A DNA stretch of 64,000 nucleotides from Tetrahymena thermophila SB210 (GCF_000189635.1 NW_002476013.1:1-64000), one strand, 5' to 3'. Numbered from the stretch's first letter, positions 1 to 13,722 are shown. Notes: generated by a model not told the origin, from the sequence alone. Numbers and translations: made by a program.

Positions 1-240
1 AACCCCAACCCCAACCCCAACCCCAACCCCAACCCCAACCCCAACCCCAACCCCAACCCCAACCCCAACCCCAACCCCAACCCCAACCCCAACCCCAACC
101 CCAACCCCAACCCCAACCCCAACCCCAACCCCAACCCCAACCCCAACCCCAACCCCAACCCCAACCCCAACCCCAACCCCAACCCCAACCCCAACCCCAA
201 CCCCAACCCCAACCCCAACCCCAACCCCAACCCCAACCCC
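1..240. repeat. Macronuclear telomere, (CCCCAA)40
   Basis: Forty uninterrupted copies of the hexamer run from base 1, written on this strand as AACCCC. The array stops abruptly at unique AT-rich sequence. C4A2/G4T2 is the telomere of Tetrahymena and related hymenostome ciliates, and its terminal position marks a true chromosome end. The repeats show no variant units; Paramecium telomeres mix G4T2 and G3T3. In ciliates such ends are added de novo by telomerase after developmental chromosome breakage. Confidence 0.99.
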
Positions 241-670
241 ATTATTCTTTAAATTAAAGTTGTTCATTTTTAAAAAACTATTACTTTTAATTAATACAAT
301 CTTTATTTTTTCTTGAAGTTTCTAATAAAAATTTAAATTCTTATAATGTAATGTTTTTAAAATTAATGGTTAACCACTGAATTATTTTCTGCAAAATTCA
401 AAAATTTATAAATTTTGAAAGAAAAAAGGAAATTAAAAATATTGTGTTTTATTTTTTGTTATATATTTTATTTATTATTTATTGATAAATATATAAAAAT
501 AAATCTATGATAATTAAAACGTAAGACTTTTATAATAATATTTAGAAAATCTATTTGAAGCCTTTAATATAAGAATAAACAATTTTTGATAATTTTAACA
601 AATATATTTATATTAAATGAACGAAATAAATAAAATAAAATAGAATTTATATGATAGATTTTAATATTTA
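241..670. other. Short subtelomeric spacer
   Basis: About 430 bp of AT-rich unique sequence lie between the telomere and the stop codon of the flippase gene. No subtelomeric repeat family, no degenerate telomere units and no coding frame were seen. It presumably contains the 3' UTR and polyadenylation region of the minus-strand gene. Confidence 0.7.
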
Positions 671-3600
671 TCAAACATTTATTTCCTTATTTTAAGCACC
701 ACCGTTTAAGTTTAGAGGCTTTTCTTTTTTGAATCTATTACTGCTAATTTTTTTTTCTTATTGTGGGCTTTCATCTTCTGAAGACTCGTTTTCAGATTCT
801 ACTGTATCATCTGGGTAGTCACCCTTTAAAGTCTTACGAATTTAATAAACATTAACGTTATCTTCATACAAAGGCTTAAAGGTCTTATCACGCAATTTAG
901 CCTTATCTCCTTCTTTTTAATATCTTTCTCTATACTCGTCAGCAAGTTTCATAAAGTACATAAAGTCTTTATAAATAACTAAAGAATAATCTAAAAAGAC
1001 TGTAGCACCCATAACTAAAATAAATACCAAATAGAAATAAGGTTAGCTGAAGATTCTAGTTAGAATATTATAAAGGTCGTAATTAAGATAGTAGTTTGCG
1101 AATATTTCAAGCAAGAAATAAACTAAGAAACTTAAGAATTAGATAATATATCCTACGGAAAAACTTGTATTTTGGTGAATGATCACTTTGAAGTTAGCTA
1201 CAAATATGGTCAACATGAAAATTACTTAACCAATCTAAACTAAATCAGCTATATGATACAAATCCAAAACGGAATCTAAAGAGTACATCACAAAGTAGTA
1301 AATGATAGCTGCATGTGACAATCCTTGACCGAACCAAAGAAGGAATTCTTTGTAATTGAGGAATACTCCTTCAATACCAGTCTTATACAAATGAGGAGAT
1401 TTAACCAATACTTTTGAAGATAAGTTTCTGTCTAAAACTGCGAAAAGAATAATAGGGAAGGCTGTAAACATAGCATTATACATTTAATAGATATAAATAT
1501 CATATAAATTTGATCCAGAAAATCTATTTTTTATATTTAAAACAGTTAATAAAATAAATAAATAAAGAAATGAGTAAAAATTAAAAATACAAAAATTTAC
1601 CCTGAATTAAAACCAAAAAAGATGAGAGGACACAGATACATGGTGTTTTTGTATAAATTGTAAAGGATAACTATAGAGTTTCTACGATAACACTCTCTTC
1701 CATGATAGAGCAACAATCTTCTTAGAATCTTGAACTCACCGATAGCATAGTCACTAGAACGAGCAGCTTGCATACCTTCTAAACCTTTAATACCTATACC
1801 GACATGAGCTTCAGTAATCATATTTACATCATTTGCACCATCACCAATGGCGAGAGTTCTTTTACCAAATCCTTCCTCTGATTTTCTATAAATAGTTACT
1901 ATTTCCTTTTTTTACTTTGGAGAAACTCTACAAGCAATAACACTCTTGCATTTTGAACCAATACTAATTAATTTACTTGATAATTCCTTTTCTTCCAATA
2001 TAATTGTTAGCATTTCTCCAGTAACAACTAAGCAATATGTTTATTTCTTATTCGAGGAAACTTCTAAAAGCATATCCTCCATTTATTTTAAAAGTGGGGT
2101 ATCCTAATTATCTATGCATATAACTTTATCAGTAGTTTCTAAAACTTTAGTTGATAAACCAATATTGATGGCTGTTTCTTTTTTATCTCCTGTCAATATC
2201 CAAAATAAGATTCCTGCTTCCTATTTAAATTAAATGTTTATTAATCTTAAATTTCAATAAAAATTAATCTCAATTTTTTTCTTATTTAAATATTTCTTAA
2301 ATTAATTTTTATAAATTTTCAAAATTGTTTGTTTGATTTTTTTTCAAGTTTTTTTTTAAGATTTTCAAAACTTCAAAAAAAAAAATAATTAAAATTAAAA
2401 GAAAATTTCTTTTTTTGTTTTTATATTTTTTAACTTTTTTTCATACAATCAATGATAGAATAAAAAAATTGTTTTACTTTTAGACAAGAAATAGTTCCTT
2501 CTACATCATCCTATAGTTTATCTTCAATAGCAGTTGCACCTACTATTTCAAGATTTTATTCTATTTCATCCATTAGGGTATTCATTCTTTCTTCTCTGTT
2601 TTAGAGAGAAGAAGAGGCTTATTTATAACGAGCATCCCAATTATCAAATTCTTATTGTGTTAATTCTCTTTGAGCTAGAAGCAAAGTTCTTAATCCAATT
2701 TTAGCATATTCATCAAGGCTATACTATAGTTATTGGACAAATTCGAGTCCTGATTATGTTTCACTATAGATTTACTTATTCACTCTTTTAAGAACAATCG
2801 AGTCAGCACCTTTAGTAAGAATCATGATTTTATTTGTCTAAAGATCTTTAAGTATAATAGACATTCTTTTACGGTCACTGGTGAATTCCAAGACATGGTA
2901 GGTTTAGAATTTTAAGGTTTAGGTTTTTTAAATATCTTCTTGGGTAAACATTTAGTGAGGCATATAATATTTCTTTTAATGGTTGTTGATAGTTATTACA
3001 TCTTAGGCATCAGAACCCATATATTCAAATCCACTATATTTAGCAAAGTTTACTAAAGCTAAATCATCAGGAGAAGCTGCTTAATATTCATATTCCTTTT
3101 AGGGTGTATCTTGTTAAATTTAGCTATCTTAGTTTGAGGTTCTCTTTTAAATTGTATCTGAAATCATTTAAGATAGTCTTTTGGCATCTTGGGTATCTTA
3201 TTCTTTTTCGCTAATAATAACTGAGTGGCAAAGTGATAGATGGAGTAAAGCAAAATTAATCTAATCATATTAATCTTCACTTGGATCTTCGATTATAGAG
3301 TAGAAAGCGGGATCATGGAAATTTACATTGGGTATTTTCTTTTATTCAACTATTTCTTCTTTTTTATGGTGACGATCTTGCATACTACCATATGAAATTC
3401 CATTAACAAAAAGACATTTAAAGTTCATGATGTTGCAAGTTAAGGTACCTATATTATAAATATATTTATTATTAATAAAAAATAATCATTTTCAATATTT
3501 TACCTGTTTTGTCAGAAAAAATGCACTAGATTTAACCTAAATCTTCATTAAGATTAGAAGATTGAACAGTTGGCTCAAACCCATTATAACTTTTCATTAA

Positions 3601-5769
3601 TTTTTCTTTAGAAATGACAATAGCTTGCATAAAACGAACCATTTCAAGTGTTACCAATAAAGCAATAGGTACCATATTTAAAATAGACATTAACCAAATA
3701 CCACTTGTAACAACTAAACTTAGAATAGGAGTTTCTTCAAAATCATCTGATGTTATATCCAAATAAACTAAATTGTCTTTTTGGAATGAGTACCTTTTAA
3801 ATATTAAAATATTCAAATGAAATAATTATTCAATTAAAAATAATTAAATTAAATTTAATTAAATTTTTTATCAGAAATTATTATAAAAATCTTTCTTTTA
3901 AAAAAGTACAATTAGATAAATTAATTTAGAAATAGTAGATAATTATTTAGTAATAGTTACCATATGATGTAATATACTGCTCCGAAAAGACATAAGAAGA
4001 ATTGGATGATACATACTACTAGAATGTACCTGCTCATTTTTTTTTCGACACTACTTTATTTAATATCTGGGGTGTGAGCGTTGAGCATGATTTTTGTTTC
4101 GTGACCTGTGTAGATAACTATACCATAAATCCATTTGGTATTTCTCAAGACACAGCCTCTAAGCATAATATTTTTTTCATCAAGACTAACTTAATTTCCA
4201 ATAGGTCTATCAGTTTGTTCATCAACAACTGAAATGTTTCCATTAAATTTGTATAAAAGTGGATTTGGGCTTTCATAATTAATTTTAACTTTCTTATTGA
4301 GAAGAGATCTGTCATCTGGATAGCTAAAAAATTAAAAGAAGACTTATTATTAATATTTATTAAATTAAGCTTAACATTTTTAAAGATAGATATTTCTTCT
4401 TAAAAACACATTTTAAAACTTGAGAAAAATTTAGTTTTTTTGTTTTATTAATAATATTTGATGTAAGAGAAGGTATTCAATATAAAAATAAATTAATTTC
4501 ATTTATTTTTTTTCATAAAATAATTTAATTTCTCATTTTTTTTCAAATGCATTTTTAATAATTTTTGCTTTCAACTTTATTTCAAAATATAAAATTTGAG
4601 TTATTTTGGAAAATTTAATGAGCATATTTATTAATTAGAATTTGTATTCTAAATCATTCAACAAATAATTAATTTTGCTTTGAGTATATTGATTGACTAT
4701 AATAGGAGTATTTATTTGTATTTTATTTATTTATTATTTATTACTCATTTTCTTTTTTTATGGTGATTTTGAACTTAATGTATTTTTGATATTTTTTGGG
4801 TAATTAAATCTTGAGTTAAATGATAAAAATAAAAAATTACATGTTGTTAAGAATGTCTTTAGTAATAAATTTAGGCTTGAGATTAGTTTCACCATCTAAA
4901 TTTTTTGTTTCAACAAAACAGCTGCCTTTGGGATCTGAGCAGCGCAAGACAATTATATCAGCTGGTATTTATTCATTTTAACGCACTTTTATTAGGTTGC
5001 CTACTTTAAGATTCTCGCTATAGGTATCTTAGAATTTACCTGATCCGCCAAGAGTTAATCTCGATGATTGACGGAAAGATGCATCTTGAATTTTAACAGC
5101 CTTATGAGTCATGTAATGGTTTTCGTCTTTGTCAGAGGAATGTCTTTTAAGATCTTCAAGTATATCTTTAAGGGCTGCAACAAATACGATGAAAAGTAAA
5201 GGAATATAAACTGTTGGTAGTTATTCTGAGTTAGAGATTGGCTTAACCATTTAAAGTAAACCCATAAGCAAGAAATAAATATTTGAGACTTTGGAAAATT
5301 GCTCAAACATATTTAGAGGTAAAAAGGAGATAATATTATATCTAGATGTCTTAATCTTGTTGTTGGGATATAAAATAACTTCTTCGCCTACAAAGATTGA
5401 TCTGCCATCAGTATTTTCTTCCCAATTTACATCTTTAACATCAGTTAATTTTTCTTTAAGAGCTTGATAAACTGATTTTCTGGGCTTTGTAGCTAGGGAT
5501 TGGGAACGTAATCTTTATAACTCTTGTTCATCTTTGCTTGACTTGCGATCACTTTAATTTCCAATTGAAGAACCTTGATTATTGTATTACTGTAACTCAT
5601 TTACAATATTTTATACGTTTTGATTATCATGTTAAGCAATACTATTAGATTTCCTTTCTTCATCATCATTTATACTTAGATTTTTTTACACCATATTTTG
5701 ATCCAAATTATTATGGCTCGAAATAAGCGGTTATTTTAAATTAACTGCATTTTCTTTTTTATCACTCAT
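671..5769 (-). CDS. P4-type ATPase, phospholipid-translocating (flippase)
   Basis: Six exons read with the ciliate code (5769-4841, 4323-3961, 3793-3504, 3448-2478, 2220-1601, 1523-671) give 1341 aa, normal for the family. P4-ATPases use ATP to move aminophospholipids to the cytosolic leaflet of plasma, Golgi or endosomal membranes. Visible in order: an N-terminal Gln/Asn-rich cytosolic tail; the region around [18 protein letters not shown]; the actuator segment LDGETNLK; the phosphorylation loop DKTGTLTCN (Asp about residue 525); the hinge motif GDGANDVNM (about 977-985); and the characteristic [15 protein letters not shown] stretch, followed by hydrophobic C-terminal segments and an acidic tail. 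All splice junctions keep phase and fall where the family alignment needs them. An Asn/Gln-rich insert sits in the nucleotide-binding domain. The gene is convergent on the telomere. A CDC50-type partner would be expected elsewhere. Substrate cannot be told from sequence. Confidence 0.95.
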
Positions 5770-7373
5770 CTTTAACAAAAACAGAGTATTTCAGTTAAAA
5801 AAGCTAAATTTAACCTAATTTTTTTGTTTGTTGTATATTCTATGTTAAACAAATAATTACTTTTATTTCTTATATTTTTGATACCTTTTTTTATAAAGTT
5901 ATCAATTAACAAATTAATTTCTCTTTATATATTCAATCCTCAAATTTCCCGATCATTGCCTTACCAAGGATTTCTTCCTAAATTAGTTTACAATCAAAAT
6001 TGAAGTTTATATAGCATTCAAAGTGAACAAATAATCATTAACTCTTTATATAAAATATTTGAAAGAAGTTGAAAAGTGTAATGATTATTTGATAAGCGAT
6101 GGTATTTATGCTCAAATAAAATTAAATTTATGCTCATAAAATTTTTCAACTCTTCTATGTATTAACTAACTCCAAGAAGTTTTATTTAAGTCAAAAAGAC
6201 ATGCTATATTTATTAAACAAAATGCACGTTTAATTATGCTTTTTATATTTTTATTTTTATAAATAAATTTACAGTTCTTAATTTTTGGTATGCTGTCTGA
6301 TCAGTGGGATATTAATTTTGATTATTTTTTATCTAGTTTATAAAAATAAAGTAATGAATTAACATGCATACAAATGAAATAGATATTTTTTTATTATCTA
6401 TTTCAATATTTTATTTATAAATGCAACAATTTTACTATCAAAATAACCAAAAATATAATTAATAATAAGCTAACTAGACTTATTAATATATAAATAAATA
6501 TTTAAGCCATTTTCTATTTTCTTTAGTGATAATGTAAAGAAATAAAAGCAATTCTAATATTCTTTCTCATTCTTTTTAATCTATGAAATATTTTGAATTA
6601 TTGATCGAATCATGATAGATAGAGTGGATAAAATTTACATAAAATATCTTTTTTAAAATAATTTAGTAAATAAAAAACAAATTACTAATATTTTGTTAAT
6701 AACTATGTTACCTAGATTTTAGCTATTAAATTTAAATTAATTAAAAAAAGTTAAAAAAATGCAGATAAATTCTAATTTTATTTATAACCTGATCAGAGGT
6801 TAAATATATTTTGATTAAATCCAAATAAAAATAAATATTAATAGAAAATTAAACTTACAAATTTTAAAATAGAGAGTAATGTGTAATTCTTCTATTTGAA
6901 ATATAAATACAAATAATAAAGAAGTAGATATGTGAACAATACAATATATTTTTTTTTAATTATTAATTAATAAATTATCATAATTTTTTAGATTATTAGA
7001 TGCATATTTGTTGTAATAAACACCATAAAATTATTTTTCTTAGAATTATTAAATATTATTTAAATCGAAATAAATAAATTACATTAAATATTCTATTTTA
7101 ATGTTTTTATTTCTTACTTTTTTCTTATTTATAAAATAAATATGTATGTAATAATATTTATCAATAAAATAATTAGAATCCTTTATGAAAAATAGAATAA
7201 TTTGCCAATACTGAATGAATGAATAACTTATTCTAATTTGATATAAATTGATAGGATACAAACTTAATTATTAATTTTTTATAATAAAAATCTATATTTG
7301 ATATGCATAAAAATGTTAACATTATTTCTGAGTAAATTGCTTGATTTATAGCCTACTTGCTTCATTTAATTGT
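5770..7373. other. AT-rich intergenic region
   Basis: This stretch lies upstream of the flippase start and downstream of the BCKDHA stop. Small open frames here have random AT-rich composition and no family resemblance. The flippase promoter presumably lies near 5770-6300. No RNA gene or repeat was recognised. Confidence 0.6.
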
Positions 7374-9355
7374 TCAATTGCTAGCAAACTTTTGTAAGTT
7401 GTAGTGTTCACCGTATTCATTTAAATGTTATCTAAGTTCTTCCTTTTGTTCCTTTAAATTAGGAGTGAGTTAGTCATAAACATCTTCAAATAAGGTATTC
7501 CAAGCAGGTAACTTTTATTCGTTTGCTTCCTTTAATGCAGCAATAATATCTTTCTTTATAGCAGCACGTACTTCCTTATCCTTGGCTTCATCGAAGACTC
7601 TTCTGCCACTCTTTTTCAAGTAGAGACCTAATCTGGTGATAGGGTTGTTAGTTGATTTCCATGAAGAGATTTCATCTTCTGTTCTGTACATAACAGAGTG
7701 ATCACTTGTGCTATGATCACCGATCTATTTGTTTAGTTAAAATAAATTTAATACTTGATGAAATCTAAATTAAAGATTTTCTCATAATTAATTAGCATAA
7801 ATAATTTTATAAAATAATATTAAATTTTATAGCAATTATTAAAAAGTTTTTTAAAATTCCTTTTTAGCTCTAAAGTTTTGGTTTATTTCTAATTTTTTGA
7901 ATGAATTTGTAAAAATTTATTTACTCTGTAAGTCATAAATTCAATAAATGCAGGAGCTTTATTAGTTACAATATAATTTCTAGCTTCCTTAACAGTATGA
8001 TAAACAGCAAGAGCGTCATTACCATCAACTCTGTAAGTTTTAATTCCATAACCAATACTCTTACCTGCAATACCATCACCTCTGTATTAATCAACTATAT
8101 TTTTTAACACATTAAAATTATCAAAAAGCATTCATTAAATAAAATATCAATCATTCATTCTATCTTTTTTATATCTTATTAATGAGCTTTAATTAACTCT
8201 ATTTTGAAAGACTTTCTTAAAGTAAGTTAGTTATTATTTTTTTACCTACTGGAGTTGAGATAGCATATTTATTGTTTCTGCAAAGGAAAAGAGTTTAGCA
8301 TGACAAAGTAGCAGCAAAGTTCAAAGCAGCATGCCAGTCACCTTCAGAAGCAGCACCCTTTAATAAAATATGATTTAAAAAAAATAATCTGTAAATAAAA
8401 ATTACTTCACCAAAATAGGTAGCAGCTACTTTATTTTCGCCTCTCAATCTGTATCCATAACCAGCACCACTTGCTTAAGGTACCTAAGTTGCTATATAAT
8501 AAATTTATTTTATTATTTTATTTTATTGTAAATTAATTTTACTTAAAGGGGAAGACACAGTAACAAAATTAAGAGCCTTAGAACCATAGTGAACAGGCAT
8601 TTAACGACCCTTACCAAGATCGTGAATGTTACCAATACATTAGTTAAGCATATCTCTAACAGTATATCCTCTGTAAATAATAGTACCTTATTCTCTGTAT
8701 TGAGGGAAAACTAAATCTTCAAATTCAAGAGCGGCACCAACACCAACAGTAGTGGCTTATTCACCAAAGGAAGGCATGTAGAAAGAAATCTTACCTTATC
8801 TTTGAGTCATATTTAAGATAGTATCTATTTCTTCAACCTAAATTATTTAGAATTAAATTTGAATAAAAAATATTTTTTCTCAACAAAAGTAAAATTTAAA
8901 AGTATGAAAAAAAAATAATATTTCAGATAACCCATTAGCATTTTTAAATTCGTTTAGACATATTTTCTTTTTACAATTTTATTCTCTGAGATATATTTTT
9001 TTTATTTTTATAATGAATGTTTGTTTCCATCTTTTGATAATGCATAAATTAAAAAAATCTTTTAATTAATTACTTGAACCATTGTGTCAAAAATCTTGTT
9101 CAAGATTTCATCAGGAATATTTTCATATTGGGGAGCAAGAACACTTCCTTACAAATCAATAACTCTAAATGTGGGAATAGTATCTGGTTGAGAAGCTGCG
9201 CTGAGTTAATGAGTGTAAATTTCTTCGTTATCATTGAAGGTTTTATGATGCTTGACATAGCAGAAAGCACGCTTGCTTAAATTTTAGAAGGAATTGGTCT
9301 TCAAAGCGCTTTGATATAAAGCGAATCTACAAACTTGTCTGAAATTCTTGATCAT
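7374..9355 (-). CDS. BCKDHA: 2-oxoisovalerate dehydrogenase E1 component, alpha subunit (BCKDH E1 alpha)
   Basis: Six exons (9355-9074, 8837-8543, 8491-8406, 8357-8246, 8094-7925, 7724-7374) encode 431 aa, close to the usual length. With the beta subunit and thiamine diphosphate it decarboxylates the 2-oxo acids of Leu, Ile and Val in the mitochondrial matrix. The first 35 or so residues are basic and hydroxylated, as in a matrix-targeting peptide. Diagnostic signatures are DTILNMTQRQGKISFYM, DLGKGRQMPVHYGS, the ThDP-binding GEGAASEGD..CRNN segment (about 220-245) and QYRGDGIAGKSIGYGI. The regulatory loop HSTSDHSVMYR (about 319-329) matches the mammalian phosphorylation loop HSTSDDS. Pyruvate dehydrogenase E1 alpha is excluded by these motifs. 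Introns are 48-236 nt. Confidence 0.95.
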
Positions 9356-10127
9356 TTTTGTTCTCTATCTAACTAATTAACTAATTTGGATACGAAATGC
9401 TAAGATTTGAATATCTATTTTTAATTTTTTGATATAGTTGATACTATCAATTTATATTTAATATTTTTTATTTTAATTAATATTTGTATTTCTTCAACTT
9501 GATAATAAGATATATTTGATCGATATGAAGCAAAATATCGAATCATCAAAAGTAAAAAAGATACTTATCTATTTATTAATTATCATTATTTATTGTCTTA
9601 ACACTTTATTTAGTTTGATTCCAAAACATTTATTTTCAAATGGATACATGTTTTTATTTCTTTTTCTTAATTACTTGATAATGAATGAATGTTACCCCTC
9701 CTTTTATTCTTGCTTGATTGTGCTTAATTAATCAATTAATTATTTTCCTTTTTTTAATTTTTCAATTTTCATTTTAAAAGGTTATTCATACGTAATTTCT
9801 GCTTTTTTGGAAGATCTTTTTCATCACTTTTTTTTGATATTTGGTTTCTTTGACACTCTTTAAGTGCTATTATTTTTTCTTTTAAAATTCTAGTAATTGA
9901 ATTTGCCTTTATTTTTATCTCAAATTTTTGTTAAGTTTAATAAAAAAGGTTATTCACCTATAAATACATCTAATTATACGAAGAAACAAAGAAATTTCAT
10001 CAGATTACATCAAAAAGTTGCAAACAGGCAAAACACAAAACTAAAAAAAAGCATTTATTTTATTACAAATTTATTTTACTTGTATTCTAAATTTACCAAA
10101 AGTAAAACTCTTTTTTAAGTGTTTAAA
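9356..10127. other. Spacer between BCKDHA and the dienoyl-CoA isomerase gene
   Basis: This stretch presumably holds the BCKDHA promoter and the 3' UTR of the next minus-strand gene. With TGA as the only stop, a plus-strand frame starting at an ATG at 9525 stays open through the whole spacer and on antisense through the last exon of the neighbour. Its Phe/Leu/Ile-rich composition mirrors local T-richness, so it is not called as a gene. Confidence 0.55.
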
Positions 10128-11307
10128 TCATAATTTTGGGAATACTGCTTTTTTCTTAGTCAAAAACGAAGTTACAGATTCTTGCATATCAGATGTTTAT
10201 ATCATAGCAGCATTCACTCTAGCCATATATTCAAGATTAGGAATTACTGCTTTGTTAACATCGTGGTTTAAGGCCTATTTGATTGTCCAAACTGCAACAG
10301 GGCTCTTGCTTGCAATAGTTTGAGCAACTTCAATCAATTCTTTAATCATAGTTTCTTAATTTTCAGAAACTTTAGAAACAACTCCAAGTCTCAAAGCTTC
10401 ATCTGCGCTAACAAATCTTCCAGTATATGTTATTTCTCTAAGCAAGCTGTCATTACCAGTTTATAAAGGAAGTCTCTAAACATTTAAAATAAAAATATAT
10501 TAATTTAAACTTTCCATAAATATAAATAAATCAATTTCTTTCAAATTCTTAATTTATAATGTTTTAAATTTTAAAAATAAAAACAATTTTAAATAATGAA
10601 TAACAATTAGTATAATAAGATATATAATTATTTACTTAAAGAACACCAATATCAGCACAAATACCTATATCAACTTCTTTAATTGAAATTTTAACATCTT
10701 TTGTACAATATCTAAATTATATTGATTATTTTAATCATATTTCTATTTTATTAAGATATAGATTATACCTAATGTCAGCAGAGCATGCAAAATTTATTCC
10801 TGCACCTACACAAGCGCCATGAATACCAACAAGAACAGGAACCTATTGAAAAATAAAATATTAATAGTAAATATTTATAGTTTCAGAGATCTTCTAAATA
10901 ATTTTTATATAAAATTTAAAACCATCAAGCTAAATCTTTTAAATTTTAATCTAAATAAAGCTCTATATTATTACTCTGCATCTATTTAAGGTATCAATGG
11001 AATGTTGAAGAATTTTGATTGTTTCGTAAAGTTTAATTGTTTTTCTAGCAGTGTCATCTGATTCAGGCATAATAGCTTAGAAGGCTTCATTTAAATCTAA
11101 ACCTGAACTAAAATGTTTTCCGTTTCCAGTTAGAACTACAGCTCTCAATTCTTCCTACTTATTTAAAAACTCAAATGCTTAAGGTATTTCTTCAAACATT
11201 TTTGGATTAAATGCATTCATTCTATCTGGACGATTTAATTAAATATGGAAAACATGAGGTGAAACCCAATTTCCAGATAACGTTTCATATTAAGGCAAAG
11301 CTGCCAT
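10128..11307 (-). CDS. ECH1: Delta(3,5)-Delta(2,4)-dienoyl-CoA isomerase-like enoyl-CoA hydratase/isomerase
   Basis: Four exons (11307-10975, 10842-10769, 10711-10636, 10475-10128) give 276 aa. This crotonase-fold enzyme would shift double bonds in unsaturated acyl-CoAs for beta-oxidation. ECH1-type features are RPDRMNAFNPKMF, the oxyanion-hole segment GKHFSSGLDL, HGACVGAGINFACSADIRYC, KEVDIGICADIGVLQRLP and SADEALRLGVVSKV. The acids equivalent to rat Glu196 and Asp204 are kept (Glu148, Asp156). The position matching rat Asp176 is Asn128. The protein lacks the N-terminal extension of mammalian ECH1. It ends VFPKL where mammalian ECH1 ends with SKL, so a variant PTS1 peroxisomal signal is plausible. 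It could also be a general enoyl-CoA hydratase, but motif spacing favours ECH1. Confidence 0.88.
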
Positions 11308-13722
11308 CTTTCAAACAATTTATGTAAATTATTATATTAATAAATAAAGCTTATTAAATTACTTTTTTATTAAATAGAAAACAATTGCAAATCTTTAGTA
11401 TAAGAATAATAAAAAAACTCTTAAACTATTTAAATGACGCAAATATCGATTAATATTTGAATTACGCCCTATATAACACATATTGCTGAATTGGAATCTT
11501 AAAAATAAAAAAAATTAAAGATATTATCAGTAATTTAGTTTGTTACATTTGAAAAGAATTAAAGTATCATTTCTAGAAAACTAATTCATCAATAGTATAT
11601 ATTTTTTAATATTAAAATGAAAATAATAGCTTATTTGCTTTAATCTACAACAAAATTTAGCAAAATAGGATAATTATGAATGATATTGAGTAATTTTTTT
11701 TATTTTTTTTAAATTAGAATGTTTTGTTAAATATATATTTATATAGAATAAAGTAAATTACAAATAATCCTATTTCTTGATTACTTAAGAAAAACATTTG
11801 AATGAATATAAAATCATAGCAACCAAATTATATTTGAATGTTTAGCTTAAAACTATAATAATGGCTGTAATTAATTAATACAGAAGTAACATCATATTTT
11901 AGCTCGTGATATAAATTATTCATTTTGTTAAATAATTTTAATTTTCCTAAAAATAATTAGATTAAATTAGAAAAAAGTAAAATTTATAATTAATTCTATA
12001 TTAAATCTAGATTAATATTTCAAAAGGGTAAATATTTAATTATTAATTAGTTATTATATTATTATAAATCTTATTTTATGACAAAAAAATTAGATTAAAT
12101 AATTTAATTAAAAGTATGTTTTATAAATTAATATTGAAATTAAAAAATTTTATTAACACAGTTTTTGAAAAATATTCTCCTCTATCAGTGTAAATAAAAT
12201 ATAATAATCTAGAAAGCAATTATAAATTTAAAAGTTATATATCTATTTAGTTTATTTTATTTAATATTTAAAATTTATGCTTTGATAAATAATTAAATAA
12301 AATTAATTAATGATTGATAACTAGAAACATAAAGTAAATTAAGCTTTATTAAATTAATTTTTTAGCTTTTGATATTTAATATCAACTTTTATTTTCATAA
12401 ATTATTTTATCTATCAAATTTTTATCATTTGAAAGTAATATTTTAAGTAAAATATTATAATTAAATTATCATTAGTTAATAATTTAAATATAATTTAATT
12501 GATAATTGGTACTAAGAAAACAAAGCTTTATTATAAGTTTTAAATGAAAGCAAAAAATACTTTTAAGATTTCAATAATTTAATAATAAAATATGTAAAGA
12601 TTTATAAAACTCATTCGTTAAAAATATTTTTTTCTATCTTTAATTCTACTAATAAAGCACTTAATATACAAGTTTTATTAATACTTAATAGAAAGTTATT
12701 TTAAAAAATCAAAATTCTAATTAAGATTAACAGCAAAAATAAATATAATTTTTTAGTTGACAACTAAAGATGAAAAAATATTATTAATTTGATAATTAAT
12801 ATTATTATATTTTAGTAATATTATAAATAGATGTGATAAATATTTAATGACAAATAATAAATCAATGATTCTCAAATAAAATTTGAGAAAAATAACTAAA
12901 ATTTGACTATATGAATAAATAAAAGAAATATTTAGAGTAATACAATTAAATAAAGAAGAAAAAAAAACTACTTTATTCATGTTTAAAATTTTTAAAATTT
13001 GTTAATTTTTACTTTTAAATGTATAAAGAAAATAAAATAAATAATTCTTTATTGAATATGTGATTTCTTATCATGAATAACAATAGTATAATTGTTATTT
13101 TTTGAGCATCAATCAAATAGAAAGCTTTTAAAATATATGAGTAAATTTAACGAATTAAACAAATATTCTTTGTTTACAGAAATCAAATTCAATATTTCTT
13201 TTATTAATTATGAATTAATATTTATGTTACCTATTTTGTAATTTTATTTTAAAGAAAACTAAAGAAATTTCTTTTTAAAAGTTAAATGAAATAACTTATT
13301 TTTGAATATAATATCTTTAAATTTCAGTTAAGGCATTCATTTTTAAATCTAATTTTTATTTTTAAAATAACCGAAAGATGGCAAAACAAACAAACACAGT
13401 TATTATGCAAATTTTATTAAAATTGTATTTCAATCAAAAAAATTTATATTATTTATCTTTAATACGCATCAAATTTTTGACAAAAGAATGAAGCTATTTA
13501 AAAAAATTAGCTATTTATTAATGACTTTTGTTGAGATCAGTCAGTGATGCTATTTGAATAATAGAGCATAAAAGCTGTGAAAATTTTAATTTAATACTTA
13601 ATCTAAAACAAAAATGTAAATTAAAATTTTTTTTAATTCATGCAATAATATTAGATTCTTATAATATAAAATAATTAATTAAAAAAAAAATATAGTCAAG
13701 AAAAATCTATCAAGTATTTGAA
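11308..13722. other. Long AT-rich intergenic region
   Basis: This is divergent spacer between the ECH1-like gene (minus) and the first EamA gene (plus). Only short, compositionally random frames are visible. No repeats, hairpins of note or RNA genes were recognised. Both promoters must lie inside. Confidence 0.6.

Noticed and set aside
1235-1483. Short standard-code frames inside the flippase region
   Set aside because: They are pieces of the flippase exons cut at TAA/TAG glutamine codons, not separate genes.
7079-7261. Minus-strand 60-codon hydrophobic/basic frame
   Set aside because: Random AT-rich composition, no extension under the ciliate code that looks coding, and no motif.
9525-10127. 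Plus-strand TGA-free frame of about 200 codons, hydrophobic, running into antisense of the ECH1-like gene
   Set aside because: Composition (Phe, Leu, Ile, Lys) follows local T-richness, it continues antisense through a well-supported exon, and no family match was seen.
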